Below, in pieces: positions 11,851 through 23,829 of a DNA stretch of 64,000 nucleotides. Where the stretch lies: contig NC_069125.1 in the NCBI RefSeq assembly GCF_026914265.1, positions 620,001 to 684,000 of the forward strand, in the 5' to 3' direction. The DNA is from Mya arenaria. Its lineage: Eukaryota; Mollusca; Bivalvia; Myida; Myidae. The notes under the pieces were generated by a model, which was not told the origin of the DNA, ran no database searches, and saw only the letters and a list, made by a program, of their open reading frames with translations. The position numbers and the translations under genes are program-made. Every line of letters begins with the position of its first letter. The first letter of the stretch is position 1.

Positions 11851-12822
11851 TTGGCATAGGCGTAAGTAAACCTGGTGATGTTTATTTGTTGTTTAAGTGT
11901 TCTGTAAAAGACATAAAAAGAACCCTCTCGAGTTTTCAATAATGTTTAAGTATAGTCAGGTACATCCGTAAACTTACAAGCAGAAAGTCATAACGCTATG
12001 TTACATTGAAACGCAGCACTTAAACTACAGGAACAGCTTACGCCAGGAAATGTATGATCTTACGCTTTATATATAAAGATCTTTATTGAAACTTGGTCCT
12101 GACTATTACCGCATATTAGTTGTATGGCTGGCCTTATTAAAAACTAACGTACGAAACGCGTAAACATATATTTACGTTTTGGTTATGAACTACTTTGCAG
12201 TAATTCGTTGACGTTTATGTTCTTACTCTAACCGTTAACATGTGGTATTTATTTTTATTTTATTTTTATTTATTTTTTTATTTATTTTTTTATTATTTTT
12301 TACGAGGGGTGCGCCCCCACCTGGATCCGCTAGTGCAGATTTTATATGAACAGTGCTAATTTATTTAATTAAACAAAATGTCATCAGTCTGTTTTTGTCA
12401 ACCTATGGACAAAAGTGAATAACATGTTTGAATATCGTTGAAAGAGCGATAATAGCGCTTACACTGTCCGTGAAGTAACCGAGTTATTTACCTTGAAACA
12501 TACATGGTCTTCAACATTTTTTTTATGGAATCATTGTTATCATTTGCAAAGACACGGATGATGAACGAAAAAGTCACGTATAATAATATGTATGTGGTTA
12601 ATATATGAAAAAGATTGTTCGACATCGTTCCTATGGGCTAGATTTGCACCAAAATAGATTAATCTCCATAGACAGTTGGTCGCTCTGCGGGGGGGGGGGG
12701 GAAATGTTAACGATTTCAAGTCTGTTTCTCTTGTGTGTTCAATACTATTGTTTTAGACTTATTGTCTTTCATTTCTGGTCTCGTGATTGTGGGTGTTTCA
12801 GTGGACTCGTGTATTTCAATAA
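11851..12822. other. Spacer with T-rich low complexity and repeat fragment
   Basis: Positions 12243-12301 are TTTAT-rich low complexity. Positions 12302-12338 match the right end of the hAT-like family (GTGCGCCCCCACCTGGATCC, then GCTAGTG). A G12 run lies near 12689. No gene is seen. Confidence 0.5.
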
Positions 12823-13155
12823 CATTCGAAAAACCTTTCCTTCAGAAACAACCTCGGATGTTTGCCGGTACTTCATTAGAAGAAGTTCGTAAAATTTTAA
12901 ATAATGGTTATAATTAATTTTAGTGTTTTAACGTGTATTTTTATTATTAAGTTTTAATTGATTGCCAGTAAAGTGTATTGATGCATAAAAAAAATATATT
13001 CTCAAGAGAAAAGTCATTAAGTTTAACTGTGCTTTTGAAATTACTACGAGATCTACTTGCAGCGTAGTTTAACTGTAAACATTTCTGACATTGTAAACCG
13101 TCCATTTACATCGGAGGTTGTTTTCGATGGTAAATTAGCCGAGGTATTCCGAATG
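12823..13155 (+). mobile_element. MITE family M (ATTCGGA...CCTCGGCCA ends), copy 1
   Basis: About 330 bp with inverted ends (left CATTCG, then AACAACCTCGGATG; right TCGGAGGTTGTTTTCGATGG, ending CCGAATG). The internal block GAAATTACTACGAGATCTAC with CTTGCAGCGTAG is shared with copies at 27255, 35067 and 61195. It is non-coding. Confidence 0.8.
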
Positions 13156-14643
13156 TCCACTATAAACTCCCTTCAATCGACAAACTTTTAGTTCACACTC
13201 AAGATTTAACCGAGGCGGATGTTTAAGTACAGACTACTCGTTTATGTCATACAGTCAAATATGTCCACTATTATTTCCCTGTGGTTGCTTATCAACAAAC
13301 AGAAAGATCACGCAATTTAGCCCTTAGTTCGATATCAACCACTTTTTCAGCCAGATTGATGATATTCGATTGAAATAAGTTTAGTGGTCAATAATATATT
13401 TTGTCCAATGGGTTGGCAGTATTTATACATATTTCTTATATATTTATTTCGTTAAATCAGCAGTCGGCTGTTATTAATTTTAATCAGGTGAAGCGGTATG
13501 ATATTAATAGGGGCTGACCCAGTCAGTCGGTAAATTATAATGTAGATCACTAAAAAACTTAAATGTAGTATGAATTTACACAAAATAAATGGTTATGTGA
13601 CTGCTTCATATTAACAACAAATACTGTGTTTAAGTATTGTGATTAATATTATGATAATGTACTCTGATCAAGTACAGTGTTTTATGGTTTAAAGTTTGGT
13701 GGTTCATGGGTATTATCACTTGTCTCAAAGTACGTCAAATAGAAATGTCTAGTTATAAAAGTTCTTAAATTCCGTTTTAAGTATTACAGATTAAAGCTTG
13801 TTAGTCAAGACGTGGTCACACTAAAAAATAAGTATCGGTCTTTGTGAGTTGTGTAAGATATGTCGCAGGATGCAAGGTAAGTCGAGGGACCCTGAGTCTG
13901 AACAGTCTGAAATGTCGGTAAAGGCCATGGTGGGGCACAACTACTTGCGGACATCGTAATCGTGTTGAATCTAGGGCGGGAATAAGAACATCAACATGAA
14001 CATTACTTAAAAATGTGAATTTGGGGGCCTACTGAATGACACCCTTAAAACGGTCAACTTGATTTGACTACGCTTGCGTTAGGGAAACGAACTTGTCAGA
14101 ACTGCAGGCGATCATAGACAAATGTTTATGATTTATTTTAAGTAACATTAAGTTATTACGATTAGACAACGCCAATAAAACATTTTACGATTCACTAATA
14201 ACTATTCTCTCTATGTGACATCAGGATGACTAAAGCGTAAAACAGATGTTTAGATATAATGCTACAAATCATACTTACCGGGCCCTTATGGAATGTTTCA
14301 ACCTAATGCGGGTTCGGAAAGTAGGAGGTATTGTTGGGCAGTGCGGCATCCGTTTGTAGCAGGTAACATTTGGCGGTGTCCGCACGGTACCAAGTTTTGT
14401 TAAAGGGACTTATAACGGGACATATAGGCGTAAGTAGCAGCGCATCTAAGCCTGCGGATGCCACACAGCAGTAGGATTAGAGCTGAGAAATACCCGTACT
14501 TTTTCACACAGTGTACGGGTTTCGTGAGGAATTGGTAACGGCCATTTAATATTTCTACGACAGATCCATTTTTACTGTCAGTTTATACAGTGTGTGTATA
14601 CCACGTGATAAATCGCGTCATAAATGCTCTGTCGGAGAGCAAT

Positions 14644-14645
<2 letters not shown>
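13156..14645. other. Spacer between the transporter pair, nothing recognised
   Basis: No supportable gene or repeat copy was found on either strand. Confidence 0.4.
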
Positions 14646-14686
<41 letters not shown>

Positions 14687-14701
14687 ACACACACACACGC
14701 A

Positions 14702-14768
<67 letters not shown>

Positions 14769-14833
14769 ACAGACAGAGAAACAGACTGACAGAGAAACAG
14801 ACTGACAGAGAGAGAGGGGGGGAGAGAGGGAGA

Positions 14834-14887
<54 letters not shown>

Positions 14888-14904
14888 GAGAGAGAGAGAG
14901 AGAG
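14646..14904. repeat. Compound (GA)n/(CA)n/(GCAC)n microsatellite
   Basis: A GA tract, then CA with a GCAC block, a CA tract, imperfect GACAGA units and a long GA tract. Long open frames of Ser-Leu or Arg-Glu on either strand are products of the repeat, not genes. Confidence 0.97.
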
Positions 14905-15224
14905 CTGGTGTAAATATATGCCCACAATTTGATACTATTGAATTGAAGTGTACGAATGTAAATGTCATTGCACTTACTTGGATGCATTCTTATTTTTTCA
15001 AGAACCACACAGCAAATACAACCGTACCTTAAACATCATACTCATTGAAGTAGCCGATGACATTTAATTTTCGTCCAAAAATGGCAATCTATTTCAGAAC
15101 GAACTTGGCTTTAATAGCGATGCAAAGTAAGTTATGCATGAAGTGTTTAAGACCTGAAATACATAGAATGGCGTGCATTAGCATTAATTTACACACTTTT
15201 ATGTCAGTGGACACAGTTCAACAT
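14905..15224. other. No feature recognised
   Basis: Between the microsatellite and the conserved 5' flank of the plus transporter; nothing supportable. Confidence 0.4.
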
Positions 15225-15362
15225 GTTAATCATTTCAAATATAATTTATTCATGACCATAAACAATTATACATTAGAATCATGACCAACAAATGTTTTAC
15301 AATATTCAGTGACGGTATTTAACCTGAGACTGTGACATAGTACGTACGGTGTGTTTAAACTT
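15225..15362 (+). promoter_or_regulatory. Conserved 5' flank of the plus transporter
   Basis: Homologous to the minus-strand sequence of 11690-11850, so the duplicated unit includes upstream control or UTR sequence as well as the coding frame. No clear TATA box is shared. Confidence 0.6.
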
Positions 15363-16802
15363 ATGGCAAACGAACGGACAGCGCTGAATACGCGTCGGCC
15401 GTTCCGAGAAAACGGATCCGACTTTGGTGAACACGTATACGCAAAGAGTGACTCTTATTATCAAGTGAGGTACAAGAAGAAACACCGAATTCCAGTCGAG
15501 TTAAGATTTGGTGTGAACGATGGATTTTTGTTACATAAAAAAAGTCAGAAAATTGTTCCAGGGAAGCAGGGTGAGAAAGAAATACCCGTTTTACTTCAAT
15601 GTGCGTTGGTGGTAGCATGTTTGTTGTCGATAATTCTGTCAATGGGGTTCGGATACAGTCTAAGCGTGTTATATGCGGAGTTGATTCGGGAGTTCAACGC
15701 CGACCGGTCCCTGGTAGCCCTTAACCAGAGCATCTATGAGGCCCTGATGGCAGTCGGGGGAGTATTGTGGAGTTATCCGGTCTCCAAACTCGGATATGGC
15801 TACTCCATTATGATTGGCGGCTTTCTTGGAAGCGTCTGCATTGCTGTCTGCTCATTGGCCAAAAGCGTACCGACTGTGATTGTCCTTGTTGGATTTCTAT
15901 CCGGGGCTTCTTTCGGCGTTGTCTATATGGGACCATTTGTTGTTGCGGGTGACATTTCTAAGCGATACAAAGCGGCTGTCATTGGATTTGTATCCATTGG
16001 TTCAAGCCTGGGACAATTCGCCATGCCATACGCGATGGAAAGATGCATTTTCGAATACGGCTGGAAGGGTGCGCTGATGATATTAGGTGCTTTGTGTTTA
16101 AACGCCGTTCCATGCGGGCTGATCATGGTCGTTGTACAAAGAGCGAGAGGTGCCGAAGGGGACAGTGCCCAGTCAGCTTCTGCGAAACGAAGCTTGTTCA
16201 AATTATCTCTTTTCAATAGTAAAATGTTTTGGCTGTTGATGCTGAATTCGATTATTCTCGCATTTACGGCCCTGGCTGAGAGCAGATTTCTAGTGGATCT
16301 TGCTGAACTACGAGGTTACACACGAACAGAAGGGTCGTTCTTAATCCAGATGGTTGGAGCCGGGAATCTGGTCGGTGGATTACTGGGGGCCGTTTCAAAA
16401 ATAGCGTTCAAACTAAGCAGCGCCGCTCACATGTCATACTGGATTCTTGTTATCGCGGCTTCGCACGTGATGGTCGTGTACTTGGACATGTATTCCGGTC
16501 TCATCGGCGCGGCTATCGTGAACGGGATTGGGATTGGAAATATCTACGCACATGTTGCGGTGGCTATGTATGAAATCTACGGGACGGAAGATTATGCGCC
16601 GTCATTCGCTATGTGGAACGTTTTGAAAGGCGTTGGAAACCTAATGGGTGGATCTCTAGGTGGCGTTATACAAGATAAAACTGGCAGCTACGATTTACTG
16701 TTCCAGACTTCAACGATTCTCAGTGTGTTCTACTCAGTTTCTTTTGCAGGAATATGTTTATATAGATGGCGTCGAGTCCAAACATATACCTTAATGGAGT
16801 AA
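15363..16802 (+). CDS. SLC16/MFS monocarboxylate-transporter-like protein, plus copy
   Basis: Intact single-exon frame of 479 residues from the ATG at 15363. The frame opens 12 bases earlier at a GTG, but the ATG aligns with the paralogue start. Architecture is as in the minus copy: a hydrophilic tail of about 70-75 residues, then about 12 hydrophobic segments with a short basic loop after the sixth. The tail has a small insertion relative to the paralogue (around HKKSQKIVPGKQG). The tails are the most divergent part, while the helices and central loop are nearly the same. A role as a plasma-membrane small organic-acid carrier of the SLC16 type is inferred from family resemblance; substrate is not predictable. 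A pogo-like MITE lies just after the stop, in the likely 3' UTR. Confidence 0.88.
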   Translation: MANERTALNTRRPFRENGSDFGEHVYAKSDSYYQVRYKKKHRIPVELRFGVNDGFLLHKKSQKIVPGKQGEKEIPVLLQCALVVACLLSIILSMGFGYSLSVLYAELIREFNADRSLVALNQSIYEALMAVGGVLWSYPVSKLGYGYSIMIGGFLGSVCIAVCSLAKSVPTVIVLVGFLSGASFGVVYMGPFVVAGDISKRYKAAVIGFVSIGSSLGQFAMPYAMERCIFEYGWKGALMILGALCLNAVPCGLIMVVVQRARGAEGDSAQSASAKRSLFKLSLFNSKMFWLLMLNSIILAFTALAESRFLVDLAELRGYTRTEGSFLIQMVGAGNLVGGLLGAVSKIAFKLSSAAHMSYWILVIAASHVMVVYLDMYSGLIGAAIVNGIGIGNIYAHVAVAMYEIYGTEDYAPSFAMWNVLKGVGNLMGGSLGGVIQDKTGSYDLLFQTSTILSVFYSVSFAGICLYRWRRVQTYTLME

Positions 16803-16845
16803 TACCGCATGGTTTATAAACGTTTGAGAAATTTTAATTATTTTG

Positions 16846-17010
16846 TAGTCGAACCTCGTTGGCTCGAATTCGCTTGGCTCGATTTCCTCGTTGGCTCGAC
16901 TGACTGTTAAGGACCGATTTTGTTTCTACGGAATGTTATCGTTCGAACTTCCCGATGGTCGAGGTATTTTCGCCGGTCCCTGGGAGTTCGAGCCAACGAG
17001 GTTTGACTGT
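16846..17010 (+). mobile_element. Pogo/Tigger-like MITE in the transporter 3' UTR
   Basis: Left end TAGTCGAACCTCGTTGGCTC and right end GAGCCAACGAGGTTTGACTG are inverted copies. The internal motifs TTGGCTCGATTTCCTCGTTG and GGTATTTTCGCCGGTCCC recur in the copies at 26599, 27667 and 63771. It sits between the stop codon and the candidate polyadenylation signal. Confidence 0.8.
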
Positions 17011-17145
17011 TCATGTTTTTTTATATAAAGAACGCTGAAGATTGTTTGTTAATACTAGGTCGATTAATGCGTGCAGTGAATATTTTTAGACTAATCATAC
17101 TTCGTTGGGTGTTTGTTTATTGGTTGCACTGTTTATGTCATGTTG

Positions 17146-17151
17146 AATAAA
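17146..17151 (+). terminator. Candidate polyadenylation signal of the plus transporter
   Basis: AATAAA about 345 nt after the stop codon. It is the first clear hexamer downstream of the MITE. Confidence 0.5.
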
Positions 17152-17704
17152 ATAGAAGTTTCCTAAACGTATTCATAATTCTATATCTTTAACATAAATG
17201 AAAGTAAAACGGTTTGATTTGTGGATGAAATGTAAAATAATGTCACTCCATCGTGTGTGTGTGTGTTTCAAAATATTGAAAAATACATTCTTGAGAAGTC
17301 ATGTTTCATCGAAAACAGCAAAATTTGGAGTTGCTCAAAATTACACTTACGAGGTAGAATAAAGCTGAATGATAAATTATATAGGAAAAATAGCTCGGAT
17401 TTCACCCGCTTTTGTTTTAATAGCTAAACAGAAATAGTTAATGGCGTGTTTGTTCCATCCACTCGCTCTTCTTGTATTCTGCCAAAATCCGGACAACAAA
17501 AAAACTGAGATTGCATAAACTACGAAGCAAGTTTTGTATATTAGGTAAAACGATAACGCATCCTTTCAGTTAATGGTAAAGGTATTAAATAAATTATGTG
17601 ACAATATGTATGTACACGTTTCACAGGGTTACATGAAACTCTACGTAGTTAATTCGCTGAACTCCACGTATATTAACCAGATTCTTCACTTGAGTATCAT
17701 CGTA

Positions 17705-18152
17705 TTTAAAGGTTCTCGCTCGTGTTATTGGACACATTTGTTTTTCACGGTAAAGGCATCTGAAAACACAAATATTATAAATATTTTATAGTCTTTGATA
17801 CCGAAATTGGAGATAAAAAAATACAATCATTTAAGTTAAGCATAAAACCCCTGGTTTTAGTCGGGAGCGAACCAACACTGATACAAGAAAAAATAGAAAA
17901 CTGACAACACAACCGCTACCCACGATGACTCTTACTTATCATGAGGGATGATTCAAGCTAAAACCTTTTGTTGAAAAGTGTTATTAACGTTGTTTAAAAT
18001 CGTTGAGTTGAAAGACAATATTTGAGCATATATCAACATTTGTTGAAGGATTTCATCCGTCAGTATCTTAGTTTTAAGACTACTAATGATTTGTCACACT
18101 TAATTCCGTCATAAAAAGTCCAATTTACAAAACATGAGCGAGCCCCCTAAAG
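17705..18152 (+). mobile_element. TTAA-flanked MITE family X, copy 1
   Basis: Starts TTAAAGGTTCTCGCTCGTGT and ends with the inverted AACATGAGCGAGCCCCCTAA. The interior (GGTAAAGGCATCTGAAAACA; ACAATATTTGAGCATATATC) matches 45478-45900 directly and 19021-19366 in reverse. It has no coding content. Confidence 0.75.
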
Positions 18153-18387
18153 CCTGGCTGTAATTGTCACGATTTCAGCGTCGATTCCCGCGTATCCTTC
18201 TGTATGAATGCTGACGATTGCCTTACGGTTGGAATACGAGTATTGGCGAGTGCACCATGACGGTAATACGAATAACAGTTCAGATAGATGTGATAGGGAA
18301 AATGTATTATTATCATAAACTGGTCATGACCGTTCATACTAAATCAACATGAAATCAATGTAACGATAAGCTATTTGATAACTACGA

Positions 18388-18436
18388 AAGGTCATGGACC
18401 TATAAACCATAAACCATGCTTTATAGGTCCGTGGAA
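18388..18436. other. Hairpin with 14 bp stem
   Basis: CATGGACCTATAAA faces TTTATAGGTCCGTG across a short loop, with one mismatch. No gene context explains it; it may be the core of a decayed MITE. Confidence 0.6.
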
Positions 18437-19020
18437 AGGCTAAGCATGCTTACCTAATATAAGAAAAAAAATCGCTGCAAAACGTAGCAACATTTATACG
18501 AATTTGACAATTTCAAAATAATCGTGGCTCTTCTTGTTTCGAAAAAAAGGGGGAGGGTGGGTGCGCTAATAAGGCTTCGACAATGCACAAAAAGTTTGAA
18601 TAGTTCCCTTTAAAGATTACGTATGAAGCCATTTCCAAAAAAAAAGTGTAAATACTTTTTGATTCAAAGTCTGATGAAATCTGCTAGCGTAAAACATGGT
18701 CAACTACTTATGACCTCATGTCGAAAAGGATGTATATTTTCTCCTGAATAAGATTGTCCCGGAGAAATAAATAAAACATGAGCTTTTGAAACATTTTCAT
18801 TTATTGCCTTTCCCACCAACTTTTACAATGTGGATGGTCCTAAAGTATGTTTGAAATATTTGCCTTACTAAATAAAACATATGGAGTTCCCAAACGTTGT
18901 CCCGTTTATGGGTCAGCTTTTACAATCTGGTCCTTCACAGCTAGATATCACCTTTATCTGTTGTCAACAATCTCTGCTTATCATTGGCTAAGCGGTCATT
19001 ATTCGCACATGTTCGGCTAA

Positions 19021-19366
19021 TTAAAGGGACTCGCTTATATTTTTTGTAAAATGCACTTTTTTGTAAGACGAAATGAAGCAAATCATTAGGATTGTTAAAG
19101 ACCCTGACGGCTGGGACTCTTCAACAAATGTTGATATATGCTCAAATATTGTCTTTGAAGTCCATTGGTTTGAATAGCGTTAGAATCGGATTAAATAACA
19201 GGCTTTAATGTTTAATTATCCTCATGTGTGTGTATGATTCTTTGTGGGCGTGTGGTTTTGTTGTCAGTACCGGTGTAAGTTCGCTCCCCATTAATACCAG
19301 AACATTAGTTTTAACTTCAAGTGTTTTCTTTTTCAAAATGCCAAAACATGAGCGAGTCTCTTTAAA
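19021..19366 (-). mobile_element. TTAA-flanked MITE family X, copy 2 (reverse)
   Basis: Begins TTAAAGGGACTCGCTTATAT and ends AACATGAGCGAGTCTCTTTA. The internal word for AACATTTGTTGAAG and ATATTTGAGCATATATC is present in reverse complement relative to copy 1. Confidence 0.75.
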
Positions 19367-21299
19367 GTCATAACAGGGATTCAATTTACACTTCACTCAT
19401 GTTCTTAATCAACAAAGTTGCACAAGTTTTCCAAAAGTTACCTAAATAATTAATTGCACTCAGGTTGACAAAAAAAAATCATGATACTTCAGGGCAATTA
19501 CTGCTGGCATTGTTTCAGCAATTTCCTACGCAGTGACCTCCCTTGGCATAAACGGAATATTTGCAATAATGTATTAATAGCTGATTAAATTTCAATAGGT
19601 GAAAGTTAAGTGAAAAGTTATTAATGGTTAAATGCAGTCTAAAAGTTAACAATTTACAGTTTCGACCACACGAGTTTTAACATTTAAATTGGCAAATACT
19701 TGTTTGAACAGAATTTTGTAAATCAAAGCCTAAAATAATTTAATTTTTAATAGCGTTACTAACGTTTTTCGGCAAATTTATCCTTTTCTGTCATATTTTG
19801 AAAAAAGTAAATGTCTGGAAAACACTAGGTGATACAAAACGGCTGACTTAAGATTAGATCGCGGTTTATTTTATATCAGTGGTCGAAAATTGATTTATTT
19901 TTTATGGCTAAAAAGCGTTACTCGCGCTTTTAAGAAAATTAAAATTCTCGGCCGTGTTTCTAACAATTGAGATCTATTATATTGTGGGTAATCTTCTATG
20001 ACTTGAGTCTTAGCCAGCATTTAAAACAGTACAGGGTGCTGCAGAAGATGGACAGGCTGCGAATGGCATAAAGGTCGCATTAAAACGGGTTATGAAAAAC
20101 TTTATGAATTTGGCAGAAAATGTGGGAAGTTGTGTTTAATAGAGTAATATGAGGTTTCAATAGCCAGATATGTAAAGTGCGTATGTATTTATAATCTTAT
20201 TTTTAAGTTTTGAACAATACAAAAGTAATATTTGACAGTCTTGAACATTTAATGCTATGAGGGTGCCAATGCTAGTCTCTATGCGGACAGAAGGGTGCTA
20301 CTGAAAAAAGACAGGATGCATCATCCTTCCGTAACCCTTCATCTTAAGCCTTAGAACTGAATTGAAGGCATTGATACCAAATTCAGCAGATTCTGAGACA
20401 AAAAAACACGTCAGAACTGTTAATCTCTGATAGTAAAGCTTTAAAGCGGAGAAAATGACTAGGATGTACCACAATTATCGACTTTTCCATAAATGAGTGT
20501 ACCGATGTAAAACACAAAATGAATGTTACTCATGAGGCGGTTGTTATAAGAGGAGTAAGTTTTGTTTTCAGAAAACCAAATGGCATTGAGTTATGTCCCT
20601 TCCAGTTAAAGTGGGTTAAATCGAGTTGTCTTCTTTAAATGAGCAGAGATTTTTTTGTATTATAAACAAAACATTGTAACAATAACCTGTACGTATCGAT
20701 TAATGGTGCACTTAAATCCTATTTTCTCAATAATTCATACAATGGAATTCAACCAAGTATTATAACCTAGAAAGGCGCGTGTTCTATCGACTGCACACGA
20801 ACTTGATAAGCTTTATCAAAGTTCTTTATGTTCTGTCTATATAGTTTGTGAAATGCATTTCACATGGGAGTGTAAAATCAAGCATTGTAGCGTTTAATCT
20901 TTCACTGTTGTTTGACCACTATAACTGTCATTATATGCAAAATAAATTAGATTTCAATGCCAGACACTTCCTTATTTAACACTTGTCGTCTGCCAGGGAA
21001 ATGAACATTGCACAGATACCATTTAAAGCGACTTTACAATTGAATATACTACCAAGCGTATTGCGCTAGGTCTTCAGTCAAGTTCTGTAATACAGATTTG
21101 ATAGTGTACTTAATTGAGTAGTTTACAGTCATTAGTATTAAAATTTCACCAGCGGATAATTTAGAGCTAAGAATATTCCCGGGACAAGCTCAAAAGGTAC
21201 TGGTGGACGAGTATCGTACGATATTTTCTGAAATTCACTCAATCCATTCACGGGGAAAGGCGACCAGTGAGTTTTTTATGAATGGGAGAGAGAAATAAA
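19367..21299. other. Upstream region of the TNFR-like gene; little recognised
   Basis: Positions about 19826-19945 carry a decayed half of the TGCACTCTCACAG palindromic family (GATTAGATCGC, then TCGAAAATTGATTTATTTTTTATGGCTAAAAA). Nothing else is supportable. Confidence 0.4.
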
Positions 21300-21625
21300 T
21301 TCTCGTCTGCACTATCGTCTGCTTCAGAGTCAGTCGTATGATGGACAGGCGGATTTTATGAAGTGACGAGTCTTTGTAAATGGAAAAAGAGACATTGAAA
21401 TTTTGAACCATTGTGACTCCGGAAACGCGAGCATTTCGCGTGACATTGCTGGGTCACCGTTTGCGAAGCAGACGACAAAGTTACGTTATCAGACTACATA
21501 AGAGAAGATCTGGCAAGGAAAGAGGGGGGTTCCTGAGATATTGATTTCACTTTGTTGTGTTTTCTCGTGAAAGGAATAAATATTCTTAAGACATTTTCGC
21601 AATTTGGTGCCAAGAACTGCTTAAA
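21300..21625 (+). promoter_or_regulatory. Likely 5' UTR / promoter of the TNFR-like gene
   Basis: Sequence immediately before exon 1, with higher GC and CpG content than its surroundings (CTCCGGAAACGCGAGCATTT context). The start codon has A at -3 and G at +4. The transcription start cannot be fixed; no convincing TATA box was seen. Short upstream ATG frames near 21358 and 21379 may or may not be transcribed. Confidence 0.35.
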
Positions 21626-21673
21626 ATGGATTTTTGGTGTATTTCCCCGGGATTATATCTGTTCATTCAATTG
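21626..21673 (+). CDS. TNFR-like gene, exon 1 (signal peptide start)
   Basis: ATG in a strong context opens 16 codons, MDFWCISPGLYLFIQL, ending exactly at a consensus donor TTG|GTGAGT in phase 0. Joined in frame to the exon at 57436 it gives a hydrophobic core running through IVFTLA into DGQ, a typical cleavable signal peptide with a likely cut near residue 22. Neither half is a complete signal peptide alone, which is the main reason to pair these exons across 35.8 kb. The alternative is that exon 2 has a different first exon; a transcript would settle it. Confidence 0.7.
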
Positions 21674-21689
21674 GTGAGTTTCCTTTTCT

Positions 21690-23059
21690 TAACTTAATTT
21701 GACTTTTAAGATTTATAGGCATTTAAAAGTATTTATGAGCTTGTGAAAACAGCTATATGCTGAATCATGGCAGTTTAAAATTGTCAATTTTTATCATTTA
21801 TCATAGATAAACTGTGAGCCGACCTCATGTAAGGTCATAAGACATTTAATGTAAATGTATTCAAATTTATGATACGAAATGTACATTGCATATGGTAAGA
21901 TATCGAATTCGTCTGATTCGGTTACGTCATTATGAAAATTTGTATAGCAAATAATAGTTTAACTAGTATACTGTAATTGTTATAAATCGAACATGATATA
22001 CGTAACAAGAACAATTAAACTGAGTTTAAGTTTAAAGGCATATATATAAGTGCTGTTAACAAAACTCGCAAATATATTTTCATTTAATAAACCAAATATC
22101 ATTGAGTCATTCTAACTTAAATGTCGATTTTCCGGGTTAGTATTCAATGTTGACCGCAAGTATTTATAATGGGCAGAAAGTTACCATGGATAAAAATCTA
22201 AATCAGATAGCCTAAAGGAGGTTTATTCATAAAACTAGTGAATTTAACCAAAAACAAATTGCCGTCATTGTATTTGCTGTGAAAATACGACCCTTTTTTC
22301 CGATAACACAAATGATTCAATTATTCTGTTTTAATACAGAGGCGGGTATCAGATATTTTCACCAAAGCAGTTTTAGTTGTCGTGTCCTTAATAACAAAAT
22401 ACAAGTATAAATCTAACGAAATTAGACTCAGAAGATCATAGTTAGCATTTCGGTATTGTCTTAATAAAATTTAAAGTCAAAGGGTTGTCTTGAAAAGCAT
22501 CCATGTACACATAAGTCCCTTGTTGAATGTACTTTAAATAAAACAACTCATTTATTCAGAACTTTTTTAAAGTTCACAACTTGATTAACGACAACGTTGT
22601 TCACTTTTAAACGCGAATTATTTAATGTAACAGTTGTCTCAAATCTTGTAAGAAATATAGCAGGTCATAAGTGTATCCATTAGACCTTCAGAGCAGTTAC
22701 TATTTCAAAGTTAACAACGATGATGTTAACAACGTTGTTAACTTAAAACATGTTTTGAACAATCGGCCAATTATGCACTTAAGTCAGAACGTATATATCG
22801 ATAAACAGAATAATAACAGAAACTGTAAAGACGAAGACGTCAATTTGTAATCGATGATTTTTTGCCATCACGCAAAACAGATTTCGAAGAATATGCAACG
22901 ATAATTACTGGGCAGATAATCGATTATCATTTGCATTATGTAATACATTTTGCCACAAGAATAGAAACGTTTTGGATGTCTGTTAGCATGGATAATTATG
23001 TTGTCCATTTTGATAGTATCATCGAGAACAATACTGAAGTATGTTTCACTGAAGTTTGA
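21690..23059. other. Intron 1, nothing recognised
   Basis: AT-rich intronic sequence. GTTAACAAC/GTTGTTAAC palindromic words cluster around 22580-22745. No gene is supportable. Confidence 0.4.
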
Positions 23060-23760
23060 ACTGTGTTAACCTAAAGGGGCGTAGCTGATTTTTATATTTT
23101 GATAGTATCATTAAGTGCATCATTGAAAAACATTGTTTAATGTATTATGGACTGAGCTAACCTAACGGGGCGTAGTTGAAGTGCTTTGATAGTATCATTG
23201 AGAACAGCATTGAAAACATTGAAGTATTGCTCGCTGTATTATAGACTGAGCTAACCTAATGGGGCATAGTTGTTTTATATTATCATTAAGTGCAGCATTG
23301 AAACATTGTCCACTGTATTATTATCTAAACTAACCTAATGGGGCGTAGTTGAATTGTTTTGATATTATTATTGAGTACATCATTGAAACATTGTTCACTG
23401 TGTTATGGACGGGGCTAACTTAATTGGGCGTAGTTGAAGTTATTCGATAGTATCACTGCGACCAGCATCGTAACAACTATAGTAATCTACACTCTATTAA
23501 ACTGTGAGTTGAGGTAATCTTACTTGTCTTAGTTTAAGGGTGTTGTTTTATAGTATCACTGATAACAGCATTAAAACAGCTATATTATTCTTCCCTTCAT
23601 TGTATTGTAAGTTGAGCCAATCGATCGGGGCGTAGTTAAAGATCTTATATACAGTCATTAAGTACAGTATGGTACACATCGTAGCAGTTTTCACTGCATT
23701 GTTTTGTGAGATGAGCTAACCTAACGGGGCGTAGTTTAAGTTCTATTTAGATAATATCAT
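23060..23760 (+). repeat. Diverged tandem repeat, about 90-110 bp unit, eight units
   Basis: The words GAGCTAACCTAA.GGGGCGTAG and TTTGATAGTATCATTGAG recur with GGGGCGTAG-type sites near 23075, 23166, 23260, 23340, 23424, 23522, 23627 and 23727. Unit length varies and units are diverged. Confidence 0.85.
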
Positions 23761-23829
23761 CGTTTGAGCGTTGTAAAGACTGTAAAAGGGAGATTTAGAA
23801 ACGGAACTGTGTCCCTGCTTTATAAAGAT

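Noticed and set aside
14578..15008. Overlapping open frames of Ser-Leu, Cys-Val or Arg-Glu on both strands
   Set aside because: They are translations of the GA/CA microsatellite and are open in several frames at once.
15351..15362. Upstream GTG start for the plus transporter
   Set aside because: The codon is GTG, and the next in-frame ATG at 15363 matches the start of the paralogue.
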